This document shows, one piece after another, positions 41,451 through 53,571 of a stretch of DNA of 64,000 bases. Numbering within the stretch: position 1 is the stretch's first letter; every line of letters starts with the position of its first letter. The DNA lies in the NCBI RefSeq assembly GCF_046530675.1, contig NZ_CP172558.1, forward strand, positions 558,001 to 622,000, written 5' to 3'. The notes beneath the pieces were generated by a model that was given only the letters and a program-made list of their open reading frames with translations, made no database searches and was not told where the DNA came from. A program made the position numbers and the translations under genes. This stretch comes from Chitinibacter sp046530675 (lineage in GTDB: Bacteria; Pseudomonadota; Gammaproteobacteria; Burkholderiales; Chitinibacteraceae).

Positions 41451-42914
41451 ATGGAATTTACCATAGTTTCCCCCGCCCCAGAGTCTGCCGACTGCCTGGT
41501 CTTGCCGGTTTTGGACGAAAAACTCCCGGCACAAGGCAAAGAACTGGACATCGCATCGGGCGGCATTTTAAGCCAGGCGATCAGGGATGGCGAACTGGCC
41601 GCCAAAGCCGCCTCGGTCATCTGTCTGGGGCTGCCTGCCGGATTGCAATTCAAACGCGTGATTCTGGTGCAACTGGGTAAAGAGCCTGATCACAAAGTCA
41701 TTCGCGACAGCACGCGCGCCTTGGCCAAGGCACTGATCGCCAGCCAGAATCTGACTGCCTGCATTGCCCTGTCATCAGCTGGCCACAAAAAACAGGATCA
41801 GCAATTTCTCGCGCAGGAAGTGGTCAATGCGCTGATGCTCGAAGTTTATCGTTTTGATCAATTCAAATCGGACGCGGCTCCTGCGCCCAAACTCGAACTC
41901 GTCAGCCTGCTTGCGCCGAAAAAAGGCGATATTGATGACGTTGAAGCCGGTCTTGTTTACGGTTTGGCGCTCGGGCACGGCATGAATCTGACGCGCGATC
42001 TGGGCAATTTGCCACCGAACGTCTGCACGCCGGATTACCTCGCCGCCACCGCGCAACATCTGGCGCACACTTATGATTTCTCCTGCCATGTTTTGGAGCA
42101 GGAAGAGCTTGAAACACTGAAAATGGGCTCTTTCCTGTCGGTCGCCAAAGGCTCGATTGTGCCGCCGAAATTTATCGTAATGGAATACCGCAACGCCGAT
42201 AAAAAACAGAAACCCGTTGCGCTGGTCGGCAAGGGCATCACCTTTGATTCGGGCGGCATCTCGCTCAAACCCGGCGAAGGCATGGACGAGATGAAATACG
42301 ATATGTGCGGCGCGGCGACTGTGCTGGGCGTATTCCGCGCCGTCGCCGAGCTCGATTTGAAAATCAATCTGGTCGGCATTATTCCGGCGTGTGAAAATAT
42401 GCCAAACGGCAATGCCGTCAAACCGGGCGACATCGTCACCAGCATGAGCGGTCAGACGATTGAAATTCTGAATACCGACGCCGAAGGTCGACTGATCCTG
42501 TGCGACGCACTGACGTATGTACAACGGTTCGAACCCGCCGTCGTGATCGACATTGCGACACTGACCGGCGCCTGCATCATTGCACTGGGACATCTGACCA
42601 GCGGTCTGTATGCCAACGACGATGAGCTGGCGCAAGACCTGCTTGCCGCTTCACAGCAAACCGACGATAAGGCCTGGCGCATGCCGCTGTTCGACGAATA
42701 TCAGGAACAGCTCAAATCGAATTTTGCCGACATGGCCAATATTGGCGGACGTCCGGCGGGCTCGATCACCGCTGCGGCATTCCTGTCTCGCTTCACCAAA
42801 GACGTCAAATGGGCGCATCTGGATATTGCCGGTACGGCGTGGAAATCGGGAGCGACCAAAGGCGCGACGGGTCGCCCGGTTCCGCTCTTATTGCAGTATC
42901 TGTCCAAGCTGTAA
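41451..42914 (+). CDS. pepA: Leucyl aminopeptidase (M17, PepA)
   Basis: The 487-residue cytosolic dizinc/manganese aminopeptidase removes N-terminal residues from peptides. The C-terminal catalytic domain has GKGITFDSGGISLKP and the family signature NTDAEGRL, with metal ligands and catalytic lysine and arginine in place. E. coli PepA also binds DNA in Xer recombination. ATAGGAGCTTCAG precedes the ATG. holC and valS follow, the usual pepA-holC-valS order, here interrupted by an extra gene and several palindromic repeats. Confidence 0.96.
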   Translation: MEFTIVSPAPESADCLVLPVLDEKLPAQGKELDIASGGILSQAIRDGELAAKAASVICLGLPAGLQFKRVILVQLGKEPDHKVIRDSTRALAKALIASQNLTACIALSSAGHKKQDQQFLAQEVVNALMLEVYRFDQFKSDAAPAPKLELVSLLAPKKGDIDDVEAGLVYGLALGHGMNLTRDLGNLPPNVCTPDYLAATAQHLAHTYDFSCHVLEQEELETLKMGSFLSVAKGSIVPPKFIVMEYRNADKKQKPVALVGKGITFDSGGISLKPGEGMDEMKYDMCGAATVLGVFRAVAELDLKINLVGIIPACENMPNGNAVKPGDIVTSMSGQTIEILNTDAEGRLILCDALTYVQRFEPAVVIDIATLTGACIIALGHLTSGLYANDDELAQDLLAASQQTDDKAWRMPLFDEYQEQLKSNFADMANIGGRPAGSITAAAFLSRFTKDVKWAHLDIAGTAWKSGATKGATGRPVPLLLQYLSKL

Positions 42915-42922
42915 AACATCAA

Positions 42923-42971
42923 GGGTATACACCTGTAGACCAAACCAATAGCAAGCTAGAGACGTATACCC
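42923..42971. repeat. 49-bp palindromic repeat, copy 9
   Basis: It begins GGGTATACACCTGTAG and ends CGTATACCC, 49 bp, with 8-bp perfect outer arms. The inner TAGCAAGCT is shared with the copy at 44841 read on the opposite strand. It fills the gap between pepA (stop 42914) and holC (start 42979). Confidence 0.82.
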
Positions 42972-42978
42972 ATTCACC

Positions 42979-43419
42979 ATGACTGAAATTTCGTTTTATT
43001 TTAATGTCCGTTCACGAGAAACCGCCTTGTGCCAGCTTGCTGGCAAGGCGCTCGCTGCGGGCAAAAGCATTTGCATTCTGACCGGATCGGCAGCGGCCAC
43101 GCAGGCGCTAGATCGCCTGCTGTGGGAAATCCCCGCTAACGGTTTTTTGCCGCATTGCAGCTTTGACGCGGCGACAGCCGAACAAACACCGATCATCCTC
43201 GATCATCGTGCCGAATTGATGACGCCGCGCGATATACTATTTAACTGGACCGACCATGTGGCACCACGCTTTAGCGAGTTTGGCCGCCTGATCGAAATTG
43301 TCGATGCCGACGACGAGCTGCGTCTGGCGGCGCGCCAGCGCTGGGCAGCGTACAAGCAACTCGGATACACGCCCGACGCAATCGATATGTCACCTCAAAC
43401 CCAGACATCCAGGAGCTAG
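42979..43419 (+). CDS. holC: DNA polymerase III chi subunit
   Basis: The 146-residue protein matches HolC: ISFYFNVRSRETALCQLAGKAL at the start, then LLWEIPANGFLPHCSF and PIILDHRAELM. Chi links the clamp loader, through psi, to single-strand-binding protein at the replication fork. The 7-bp spacing between the upstream palindromic repeat and the ATG leaves no obvious ribosome-binding site except within the repeat. The next gene starts 7 bases after its stop. Confidence 0.92.
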   Translation: MTEISFYFNVRSRETALCQLAGKALAAGKSICILTGSAAATQALDRLLWEIPANGFLPHCSFDAATAEQTPIILDHRAELMTPRDILFNWTDHVAPRFSEFGRLIEIVDADDELRLAARQRWAAYKQLGYTPDAIDMSPQTQTSRS

Positions 43420-43425
43420 TGCATC

Positions 43426-45132
43426 GTGGCCGACCAGAAAAAACCACCGGAATTTAACCCGGACGAACCCCTGTTCACCATCATGGACGAACTGATGGCG
43501 CGCCATCGGCAACCCTCGACGCCGGATAATGACATCCCGATCCTCACCGAAATTGCGCCCAAGTCCATTCTTGGCCAGACCGGTGCAGATGCCGATATCC
43601 CGGCGCTGACCGATGTCGTGACGCCGCATCTGGCCGACAAAATTACCGCGCTGGAACGCGAATGGCGCAAAGATCATTACGAAGCGGACATCAGCCATCT
43701 CGACCGGGAAATTGCAGCGCCCGAGCGCAAAAACTCATCGGCACAGCAAGCAATCGAGCCGCTCCCTTTTCGGCCAGCATCGACCCCCGATCCTTTGCCG
43801 ATTCAACCCAGTGTGGCAGCTGCCCCCACCACTCAGGCCTCCCCCAGCAAACGGCCGGCCGCGGCGAGCCCGATTCCGAGCGAGCTGCCACCATTACTGA
43901 TTCCCGAGGCGCCGAAGAAAAAACCACCAGAACCGGCGGCCGCTTCGCCATTTCTCGATTTGCCCATGCTCGATTTGGACGAGCTCAGCCGCGCACCAGC
44001 GCCGGACTATCTTGATTTACCCGTATTGCCGAGCAAAGAAAAACGGGATCAGGTCAACACCGCCAATGCCAACTTTATCGCCACCGATCTGGTGCTGCCA
44101 CTTGATGAGCTGGCGACTTTCGACGTTGCCGAGAATCCCGATTTTGAACAGGAGTTCACCGAAAGCAGCCAGATTGCCGCCGAAATTCCACAGCTTGATC
44201 TGGATGCTTTGCAAAACACGCAAATCCCGGTCATTAGCGATGACATACTGCACGCCGACCCCGACCCTGCCGATGAAAGCCACGCAGAACTTGGCGCAGA
44301 AATAGTAGAGATCGCCGAAGCAGTCGCTGTGCACGAGACGGAGGAAGTGACCGGGGAAACCGTCATCAGCGAAGTCTTATCCGACGAACAAGAGCCCAGC
44401 ACCACGCCCGTCGAGACTGAATCAGAAATTGACGTCATCGAGCTCAATGACGTCTCGGCATCCGAAACGGGCATACAGCCCGAAATCCTTTCACTGGCGG
44501 TCGCAGCGCACGAAGCAGCTCCTCAGCAAGTGGCCGTTCAGATCGACCCGCACACTGACGAGGCCAAACCGAACGAAGCACTCGTCGTCAGTGCCGCACA
44601 CACGACGCCCGATGATGACCTCACCATTGAGCTGATCGAGCCAAGTGGACTGCAATGGGACGACGACACGCTGATCGTCAGCACGGCCATCAGCGAGCAA
44701 AGCAGCATCACCATTAATCTGGACGAAGACAATACCTGCCTGATTGAATCTGCAGCCGCTTTACCCAGCAGCCCATCGATGGCCAACCTCCATCAAGATG
44801 CCATCACAGATGACGTGCCCGGCGACAAAGAAAAAACTGAGGGTATACCTCCAGAAAGCTTGCTAGACAACCAACAGGAAAGCATACCCGTTGGCATTAC
44901 CCAGCAGACATTGAGCGACATCACCGCCAGCGTCGGCGCGCAGCTCGCCATCGACATGGTCAGCGAAGTCGAGAAACTCACCCGGCAGCATCTGGATAAA
45001 TTGATGAGCAAGTTTTATCAGGAAACGCTGAGCCAACTTACCGAGCAAATCAGTCAGGATCTTGAAGAGCGGCTCGCACCGCGCATTGCCGAGCTGATCG
45101 AAGCTGAATTGCGCAGCAAAGGATTACTCTGA
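43426..45132 (+). CDS. Acidic, largely disordered protein with conserved C-terminal helix
   Basis: The 568-residue protein has a GTG start preceded by AGGAG. Residues 1-90 contain FNPDEPLFTIMDELMARH. Residues 90-500 are Pro/Ala/Ser-rich, then Glu/Asp/Val/Ile-rich with no visible fold. The last ~65 residues (QLAIDMVSEVEKLTRQHLDK to ELIEAELRSKGLL) form amphipathic helices and look like the conserved part. There is no signal peptide or membrane segment. I do not recognise a function. It lies between holC and valS, where most relatives have nothing, and a 49-bp palindromic repeat encodes residues near 472-488. Confidence 0.72.
   Translation: MADQKKPPEFNPDEPLFTIMDELMARHRQPSTPDNDIPILTEIAPKSILGQTGADADIPALTDVVTPHLADKITALEREWRKDHYEADISHLDREIAAPERKNSSAQQAIEPLPFRPASTPDPLPIQPSVAAAPTTQASPSKRPAAASPIPSELPPLLIPEAPKKKPPEPAAASPFLDLPMLDLDELSRAPAPDYLDLPVLPSKEKRDQVNTANANFIATDLVLPLDELATFDVAENPDFEQEFTESSQIAAEIPQLDLDALQNTQIPVISDDILHADPDPADESHAELGAEIVEIAEAVAVHETEEVTGETVISEVLSDEQEPSTTPVETESEIDVIELNDVSASETGIQPEILSLAVAAHEAAPQQVAVQIDPHTDEAKPNEALVVSAAHTTPDDDLTIELIEPSGLQWDDDTLIVSTAISEQSSITINLDEDNTCLIESAAALPSSPSMANLHQDAITDDVPGDKEKTEGIPPESLLDNQQESIPVGITQQTLSDITASVGAQLAIDMVSEVEKLTRQHLDKLMSKFYQETLSQLTEQISQDLEERLAPRIAELIEAELRSKGLL
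44841..44889. repeat. 49-bp palindromic repeat, copy 10, inside a coding sequence
   Basis: It begins GGGTATACC and ends GCATACCC, 49 bp. It is in frame within the acidic protein and encodes a GIPPESLLDNQQESIPV segment. Its interior TAGCAAGCT on the opposite strand matches the copy at 42923, showing more than end similarity. Confidence 0.75.
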
Positions 45133-45196
45133 GCCGTGAGGCCTGTAAAAGAGACCGCGTAAGGCGTGAGGCGTGAGGCGTCCAAATAAAAAGCGG

Positions 45197-45245
45197 GGGT
45201 ATTGATACGCAAGCATCATCTGGACTAGTCTTCATCAATATACCC
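45197..45245. repeat. 49-bp palindromic repeat, copy 11
   Basis: It begins GGGTATTGATACG and ends CATCAATATACCC, 49 bp, with arms GGGTATTGAT and ATCAATATACCC that pair with one bulge. It lies in the 227-bp gap between the acidic protein gene and valS, beside direct repeats of GCGTGAG (about 45161-45181). Confidence 0.8.
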
Positions 45246-45320
45246 AAACAACAACCAAGCCCACTCTAATTTCCCGCTACCCACACCTCACCCCTCTCTC
45301 CTTACACCTCACTCTTAACG

Positions 45321-45326
45321 TATAAT
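45321..45326 (+). promoter_or_regulatory. Candidate -10 box of valS
   Basis: TATAAT lies 34 bp before the valS ATG. No good -35 box is visible at 17 bp spacing (TCCTTA is the nearest), so the call rests on the perfect -10 and its position. Confidence 0.4.
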
Positions 45327-45359
45327 CTGCGGTTTCGCGTTTAATTCGAGCACGCCGCC

Positions 45360-48176
45360 ATGGAACTCGCCAAGAGCTTCGAGCCACAGAATATTGAATC
45401 CCGCTGGTACCCGTTCTGGGAAAGCCAGGGTTACTTCCAGCCCAGTATGGACCTCGCCCGCGAGGCCTTTTGTATCCAACTACCACCGCCGAATGTCACC
45501 GGCACGCTGCATATGGGCCACGCTTTTAACCAGACCATCATGGATGGCCTGACGCGTTATCACCGCATGCGCGGCGACAATACGCTGTGGCTGCCGGGCA
45601 CTGACCACGCCGGTATCGCGACGCAAATCGTCGTAGAGCGCCAACTCGACGCACAAGGCGTTTCGCGCCATGACTTGGGCCGCGCCGCCTTCCTTGAAAA
45701 AGTCTGGGAATGGAAAAAAGAATCGGGCGATACGATCACCAGCCAGATGCGCCGCATGGGCTCGTCGGTCGATTGGAGTCGCGAATACTTCACGATGGAC
45801 GACAAAATGTCGACCGCCGTCGTCGAAGCTTTTGTCCGCCTCTATGAAGAAGGCCTGATTTACCGTGGCAAGCGCCTGTCTAACTGGGACGCCAAGCTGG
45901 GTACCGCGATTTCTGATCTGGAAGTGATTTCCGAAGAAGAAAACGGCTCGATGTGGCATATCAAATACCCTGTTGTCGGCTCTGATGAATTCATTACCGT
46001 TGCGACGACTCGTCCTGAAACGCTGCTCGGCGACGTGGCCGTGGCGATTGCGCCAGACGACGAGCGTTTCCAACATTTACTCGGTCTGATGGTCGAGCTG
46101 CCACTGACTGGCCGCCAGATTCCAGTGATTGCCGATGAATACGTCGACAAAGAATTCGGTACCGGTTTCGTCAAAATCACGCCAGCGCACGATTTTAACG
46201 ACTATCAGGTCGGCAAACGTCATAACACGCAGCTGATCAATGTGATGAGCTTGCAGGCGACGATTCTGGCCAAAGCCCAAGTATTCAGCTTTGACGGTCA
46301 CAGTCTGGGCAGCGTTGATCTGCCTGCGGCGTACGCTGGTTTGACAACAGCACAAGCACGTAAAGCAATGCTCGCTGATCTGGAAGCGCATGGCCTGTTG
46401 CTCGACACCAAACCGCACAAACTGATGGTGCCACGTGGCGACCGTACCGGCACCGTGATCGAGCCTTTGCTGACCGACCAGTGGTTTATGGCAATGAGCA
46501 AACCGGCTGCCGATGGCAGCAGCATTACTGAAAAAGCGCTGGAAGCCGTCCACAGCGGCGAAGTGCAATTTGTACCGGGCGACTGGGTGAATACCTACAA
46601 CGCATGGCTGAATAACATCCAAGACTGGTGTATTTCACGCCAATTGTGGTGGGGCCATCAAATCCCGGCTTGGTACGACGAAGACGGTCAAGTGTATGTT
46701 GCGCGCACCGAAGCTGAAGCCATCGCCAAAGCCGGTGGCAAGTCGGTGACACGTGATAACGACGTTTTGGATACGTGGTTCTCATCGGCGCTGGTGCCAT
46801 TCTCCAGCCAAGGCTGGCCGGAAGAGACGCCGGATCTGAAAGCCTTTCTGCCTTCATCGGTGCTTGTCACTGGCTACGACATCATTTTCTTCTGGGTGGC
46901 CCGGATGATTATGATGACCAAGCATTTCACGGGCAAAGTACCGTTCAAACACGTCTACATCCACGGTCTGGTGCGCGACGCCGAAGGCAATAAGATGTCC
47001 AAATCCGAAGGCAATGTGCTCGATCCGGTCGATTTGATTGACGGTATTGCACTCGAGCCTTTGCTGGAAAAACGCACCACCGGTCTGCGTCGCCCAGAAA
47101 ATGCGCCAAAAGTGGCAGCCAAAACCGCGAAAGAATTCCCGGACGGCATTCCAGCGTATGGCGTGGATGCGCTACGCTTTACCTTCGCATCGCTCGCCTC
47201 ACTGGGTCGCTCGATCAACTTCGACCAGAAGCGCTGCGATGGTTATCGCAACTTCTGCAACAAAATCTGGAACGCGACGCGTTTTGTGATGATGAACGTC
47301 GAAGGCAAAGATTGCGGCCTCGAAGAAGGCGCTGAGCTCGAGTACAGCTTCCCAGATTTGTGGATCATCGGCCGTCTGCAAGAAGCCGAAGCAACGATCA
47401 CGCAAGCACTCGACACTTTCCGTTTCGACTTGGCCGCGCAAGCGATTTACGAATTTGTCTGGAATGAATACTGCGACTGGTATATCGAGCTAGCCAAGGT
47501 ATCTACTCAGTTTGGGACAGATACCCAGCAGCGCGCTGCGCGCCGCACGCTGATTCGCGTGCTTGAAACCATCCTGCGCCTCGCGCATCCGATCATGCCT
47601 TTCATCACCGAAGAGCTGTGGCAAACCGTTGCCCCACTCGCCGGCAAGAAAGACAGCGACTCGCTGATGACTGCGAAATGGCCGGTAGCTGACCTCACCA
47701 AAGTAAATGCAGAAGCCAATACCAAGGTCGAAACACTGAAAGCACTGGCCTTCGCAGCGCGTAATCTGCGCGGTGAAATGGGCCTGTCACCTGCAGTGAA
47801 AGTGCCGATGTTCCTCGAAGGCAGCACAGAGATGGCCGAGTTTGCGCCGTATCTGAAGCCATTGGCCAAATTGTCGGAAGTAAACATCGTCGCCACATTG
47901 CCTGCCGGTGATGCGCCAGTGGCGGTCGCTGCATCGGCTTTGGGTACGACGCGCATGATGCTGGTCGTCGAAGTCGATAAAGCGGCCGAAACCGCTCGTG
48001 TAACCAAGGAAATCGGCAAAACTTCTGATGCACGCGAGAAACTCGTCGCCAAGCTCGAAAAACCGGGTTACACCGACAAAGCGCCAGCGCACTTGGTCGA
48101 GAAAGATCGCGCACAACTGGCCGAGCTGGATGACAAACTGGCGAAACTGAACGCACAACTGGCAAAACTTCAGTAA
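45360..48176 (+). CDS. valS: Valyl-tRNA synthetase
   Basis: The 938-residue class I synthetase charges tRNA-Val. The HIGH motif appears as HMGH in PPPNVTGTLHMGHAFN (about 40-55), the KMSKS motif as NKMSKSEGN (about 543-551), with the CP1 editing domain between them. The anticodon-binding domain follows, and the C-terminal coiled coil (ARVTKEIGKTSDAREKLVAK to LNAQLAKLQ) is specific to ValRS. A strong terminator lies 26 bp after the stop. Confidence 0.98.
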   Translation: MELAKSFEPQNIESRWYPFWESQGYFQPSMDLAREAFCIQLPPPNVTGTLHMGHAFNQTIMDGLTRYHRMRGDNTLWLPGTDHAGIATQIVVERQLDAQGVSRHDLGRAAFLEKVWEWKKESGDTITSQMRRMGSSVDWSREYFTMDDKMSTAVVEAFVRLYEEGLIYRGKRLSNWDAKLGTAISDLEVISEEENGSMWHIKYPVVGSDEFITVATTRPETLLGDVAVAIAPDDERFQHLLGLMVELPLTGRQIPVIADEYVDKEFGTGFVKITPAHDFNDYQVGKRHNTQLINVMSLQATILAKAQVFSFDGHSLGSVDLPAAYAGLTTAQARKAMLADLEAHGLLLDTKPHKLMVPRGDRTGTVIEPLLTDQWFMAMSKPAADGSSITEKALEAVHSGEVQFVPGDWVNTYNAWLNNIQDWCISRQLWWGHQIPAWYDEDGQVYVARTEAEAIAKAGGKSVTRDNDVLDTWFSSALVPFSSQGWPEETPDLKAFLPSSVLVTGYDIIFFWVARMIMMTKHFTGKVPFKHVYIHGLVRDAEGNKMSKSEGNVLDPVDLIDGIALEPLLEKRTTGLRRPENAPKVAAKTAKEFPDGIPAYGVDALRFTFASLASLGRSINFDQKRCDGYRNFCNKIWNATRFVMMNVEGKDCGLEEGAELEYSFPDLWIIGRLQEAEATITQALDTFRFDLAAQAIYEFVWNEYCDWYIELAKVSTQFGTDTQQRAARRTLIRVLETILRLAHPIMPFITEELWQTVAPLAGKKDSDSLMTAKWPVADLTKVNAEANTKVETLKALAFAARNLRGEMGLSPAVKVPMFLEGSTEMAEFAPYLKPLAKLSEVNIVATLPAGDAPVAVAASALGTTRMMLVVEVDKAAETARVTKEIGKTSDAREKLVAKLEKPGYTDKAPAHLVEKDRAQLAELDDKLAKLNAQLAKLQ

Positions 48177-48201
48177 TCGGCATTGAGTTTCAGCTAGAAT
48201 C

Positions 48202-48229
48202 AACGGAGCGCACTGCGCTCCGTTTTTTA
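48202..48229 (+). terminator. Rho-independent terminator of valS
   Basis: AACGGAGCGCA and TGCGCTCCGTT form an 11-bp perfect stem with a 1-nt loop followed by a T run. Confidence 0.9.
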
Positions 48230-48250
48230 TTCCATCAAGCACGAGCCATC

Positions 48251-48718
48251 ATGTATCTCAGCCATCTGCAGCATTCACAACCACCACTTCCCGCCATTAT
48301 CGAGCATGCGCTCACCTACCTGCGCGAAACCGACTTTAGCCAGATGGCGCCCGGCCGTTACCCGCTGGATGGCGACAAGCTAATTGCGATCGTGCAAACC
48401 CCACTCACGCAACCGTGGGAAACCGGTATGCCTGAATTCCACCGCCGCTATCTCGATATTCAATATCTGCTCGAAGGCGAAGAAGTGATCGGTTACGCGC
48501 CAGCGAATCCAGATCTTCCTCTGGCCACCGATCAGTTAAACGAACGCGACATTGCCTTTATTCATCCAATTCACAATGAAACAAAATTGGTTCTAACTAG
48601 CGGCATGTTCGCCATTTTCTATCCGGGCGAACTGCATAAACCATGCAGAAGCCTCAATCAAGCGCTGCCGATTAGGAAAGTCGTCATCAAAATCGACTCT
48701 ACTTTACTCGATGCATAG
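48251..48718 (+). CDS. YhcH/YjgK/YiaL (DUF386) family protein
   Basis: The 155-residue cupin-like protein matches the YhcH/YiaL family: RYPLDGDKLIAIVQT, EFHRRYLDIQYLLEGEEVIGY and the late FAIFYPGELHKPC with metal-binding Glu and His. Relatives act on sugars, for example in sialic acid or ulosonate catabolism, probably as anomerases or isomerases with a metal. No sugar operon is adjacent, so the substrate is open. There is no signal peptide. Confidence 0.85.
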   Translation: MYLSHLQHSQPPLPAIIEHALTYLRETDFSQMAPGRYPLDGDKLIAIVQTPLTQPWETGMPEFHRRYLDIQYLLEGEEVIGYAPANPDLPLATDQLNERDIAFIHPIHNETKLVLTSGMFAIFYPGELHKPCRSLNQALPIRKVVIKIDSTLLDA

Positions 48719-48994
48719 GCCGTAAATCTGCGTTGCAATTGAGGCCAGTGGAAAAACCCATACACATCGAACTATTGCAAACCCATTGATTAGATAGATC
48801 TTTCTGCCGGACCTCATCTTTAAACATTCATGTGCGGGCTGGCTCACACAATATGATGCTCTTGTCATGTTAACTTTTCTGTGAGCACTGACCTGAAATA
48901 TATCAATAAAGTGGGCAGCGCTCCCTCCCTAAATCAAGGGAGGCTCACCCATATTGCACAATCAATATGCCGAAAATGATCGATGGAGTACGAC

Positions 48995-49534
48995 ATGAAA
49001 TGTGATTTTAAGCGTTTGGCACTAGTTTCCGCTTTACTGAGCACCATCATTTCTGGGCAGGCTTTTGCTGCTTCCTGTAACGGCGTTTCTGAATGGAGTG
49101 CAGGCAGCGCCTATTCAGCCGGCAATACAGTGACCCAGTCTGGGGCTCTGTATGAAGCTAAATGGTACAGCACAAATGAAAACCCATCACAGTCGGGTGA
49201 ATGGGGTGCCTGGAAAAATCTGGGGCAATGTGACAATACAGCGGATACAGCCCAAAGTCTGGAACTTGTACTTCGCCATGCGAGCCGTACACTTAATCTG
49301 GCTCCGGGCGCAGAAGACTTTGTTGCCAGCGCTTGCTTAAGCGGTGAAGCTGCAATCAGTGGCGGGCCAAGCAGCATTCCAGCCTCGGTTGGAATTGTGT
49401 ACAGTACGCTCACCTATGATGGCAATCGTAGTGGCTGGATTGTTCAATTCAAAAATCCAGGGAACAATGCGATTTCAGTCACGCCGCGAGTGAGTGTTAC
49501 TTGTGCCAAAGGCAAAATTACGCTGGCAGAATAA
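48995..49534 (+). CDS. Secreted CBM5/12 protein with uncharacterised C-terminal domain
   Basis: The ~179-residue protein has a signal peptide ending GQAFA. One CBM5/12 module follows (about 28-75: SEWSAGSAYSAGNTVTQSGA, then YEAKW and EWGAWKNLG), close to the second module of the chitinase. The remaining ~100 residues have a VASACLSGEAAISGG...GWIVQFKNPGNN...VSVTCAKG pattern with two cysteines, probably a small beta domain; no catalytic motif is visible. GGAG lies 7 bases before the ATG at 48995. It may be a chitin adhesin or a helper of chitin breakdown. A TGTGAGC half-site upstream (near 48882) hints at CRP control. Confidence 0.82.
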   Translation: MKCDFKRLALVSALLSTIISGQAFAASCNGVSEWSAGSAYSAGNTVTQSGALYEAKWYSTNENPSQSGEWGAWKNLGQCDNTADTAQSLELVLRHASRTLNLAPGAEDFVASACLSGEAAISGGPSSIPASVGIVYSTLTYDGNRSGWIVQFKNPGNNAISVTPRVSVTCAKGKITLAE

Positions 49535-49574
49535 ACGCGTCTCCACCCTAAAAAGTATTGAAGATTGAAATAAA

Positions 49575-49598
49575 CAGGCCGGTAAGCACACCGGCCTG
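49575..49598. terminator. Hairpin after the secreted CBM gene
   Basis: CAGGCCGGT and ACCGGCCTG form a 9-bp stem 41 bp after the stop. No T run follows, so termination is likely but unproven. The following 160 bp to the rrn terminator hold nothing else I recognise. Confidence 0.5.
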
Positions 49599-49760
49599 CA
49601 TCCACTAGCTTGACTAATAGCACCATGTATACACTTCATAGTGCTCGCAATATATATCTTTCAGATAATTACTCTAATAATATTCAATAAAGCACTGACA
49701 GCCACAACTCAATTGAGCAACAAAGTCATACCCTGACACCTACCATATCTCGCGCCCAAC

Positions 49761-49795
49761 AAAAAGCCCAGCTCGGTTGAGCTGGGCTTTTCTTT
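49761..49795 (-). terminator. Terminator of the rrn operon
   Basis: On the minus strand AAAAGCCCAGCTC and GAGCTGGGCTTTT pair, followed by TTTG. It starts just past the 3' end of the 5S gene. Confidence 0.88.
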
Positions 49796-49801
49796 TAGGG
49801 A

Positions 49802-49916
49802 GTCTGGCAATGTCCTACTTTCACACGGGCAATCCGCACTATCATCGGCGCTGAGGCGTTTCACTGTCCTGTTCGGGATGGGAAGGAGTGGGACCACCTC
49901 GCTATGGTCACCAGAC
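49802..49916 (-). rRNA. rrf: 5S ribosomal RNA
   Basis: On the minus strand the gene starts GTCTGGTGACC and ends with the complementary CCAGAC. It contains the conserved GGTGGTCCCACTCC and CCCGAACAGGACAGTGAAACGC segments (shortened here) and is about 115 nt long. It is the last gene of the rrn operon. Confidence 0.93.
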
Positions 49917-50085
49917 AAAACTGGGTGAGTTGACTGCTTAGGCTTTTACCTTTGCAACCACTCGAAATCAATAGAAGAAGTAATCTTTCATCAGCTCAGC
50001 TTTCGCTTCACCGGTCTCTCTTTATCTTATTCAATTCGCAATCGGGTCAATTGCACCTTCATCGCAACAACGCGTCTCAGGTTAT

Positions 50086-52973
<2,888 letters not shown>

Positions 52974-53160
52974 TATAACCTCAAACACGTTTTACCGTAC
53001 TCTTGGTCAGAGTTTCGTATTTACGACTTGTTGTAGGGTTTCTCAGGTCCTACAACGGCTGATCTTTCGATCAGCAGATACAATCAACCCAATTTATTAC
53101 TGTAAAAACAAGTTACCCTGTTTTCACATTGTTTAATTAGGAGATATTACTTCTTCTATT

Positions 53161-53172
53161 TTGTTAAAGAAC
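53161..53172 (-). promoter_or_regulatory. boxA-like antitermination site in the 16S-23S spacer
   Basis: GTTCTTTAACAA on the minus strand matches boxA (TGCTCTTTAACA). A second one, GATCTTTAACA, lies in the leader at 55308-55318. The surrounding 346-bp spacer (52974-53319) holds no further gene. Confidence 0.65.
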
Positions 53173-53319
53173 GATACAGTCACACATTCCTGTGTGGGTC
53201 TGATTTAAGAAACCAGAACAAAATCACCAGACCGAATCATTATTTCTGATTCGTCTACTGACTGAATTCTGAACTCTTGTTTGCTGCGCCACCGCTTGCA
53301 CAGTGCTCGCCGCAAGGCG

Positions 53320-53395
53320 TGGTGGAGGATGACGGGATCGAACCGACGACCCCCTGCTTGCAAAGCAGGTGCTCTCCCAACTGAGCTAATCCCCC
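53320..53395 (-). tRNA. tRNA-Ala (anticodon TGC)
   Basis: The minus strand starts GGGGGATTAGCTCAGTTGG, has anticodon TGC in CTGCTTTGCAAGCAG and ends CCTCCACCA with encoded CCA. All four arms can be drawn. It lies in the rrn spacer next to tRNA-Ile. Confidence 0.96.
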
Positions 53396-53433
53396 AATCT
53401 GGCATGACTAAGCTGTTTCCATTGACTCGTCAA

Positions 53434-53510
53434 TGGTGGGTCAGATAGGAATCGAACCTATGACCCCCGCGTTATCAACACGGTGCTCTAACCGACTGAG
53501 CTACTGACCC
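53434..53510 (-). tRNA. tRNA-Ile (anticodon GAT)
   Basis: The minus strand starts GGGTCAGTAGCTCAGTCGG, has anticodon GAT in GTGTTGATAACGC and ends TGACCCACCA with encoded CCA. It is the first tRNA after 16S in the rrn operon. Confidence 0.96.
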
Positions 53511-53571
53511 AGCTTCCAACTCAACAACTTCTTTCATTTATGAATGAAGTCGTCTCTGTATCTTCAAATTT

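Noticed and set aside
47478..47526. A 49-bp unit with TGGTAT and ATACCC ends inside valS.
   Set aside because: The spacing fits the family, but the encoded CDWYIEL...ARRTL segment has the same length as in other ValRS proteins and WY is conserved, so chance is more likely than insertion.
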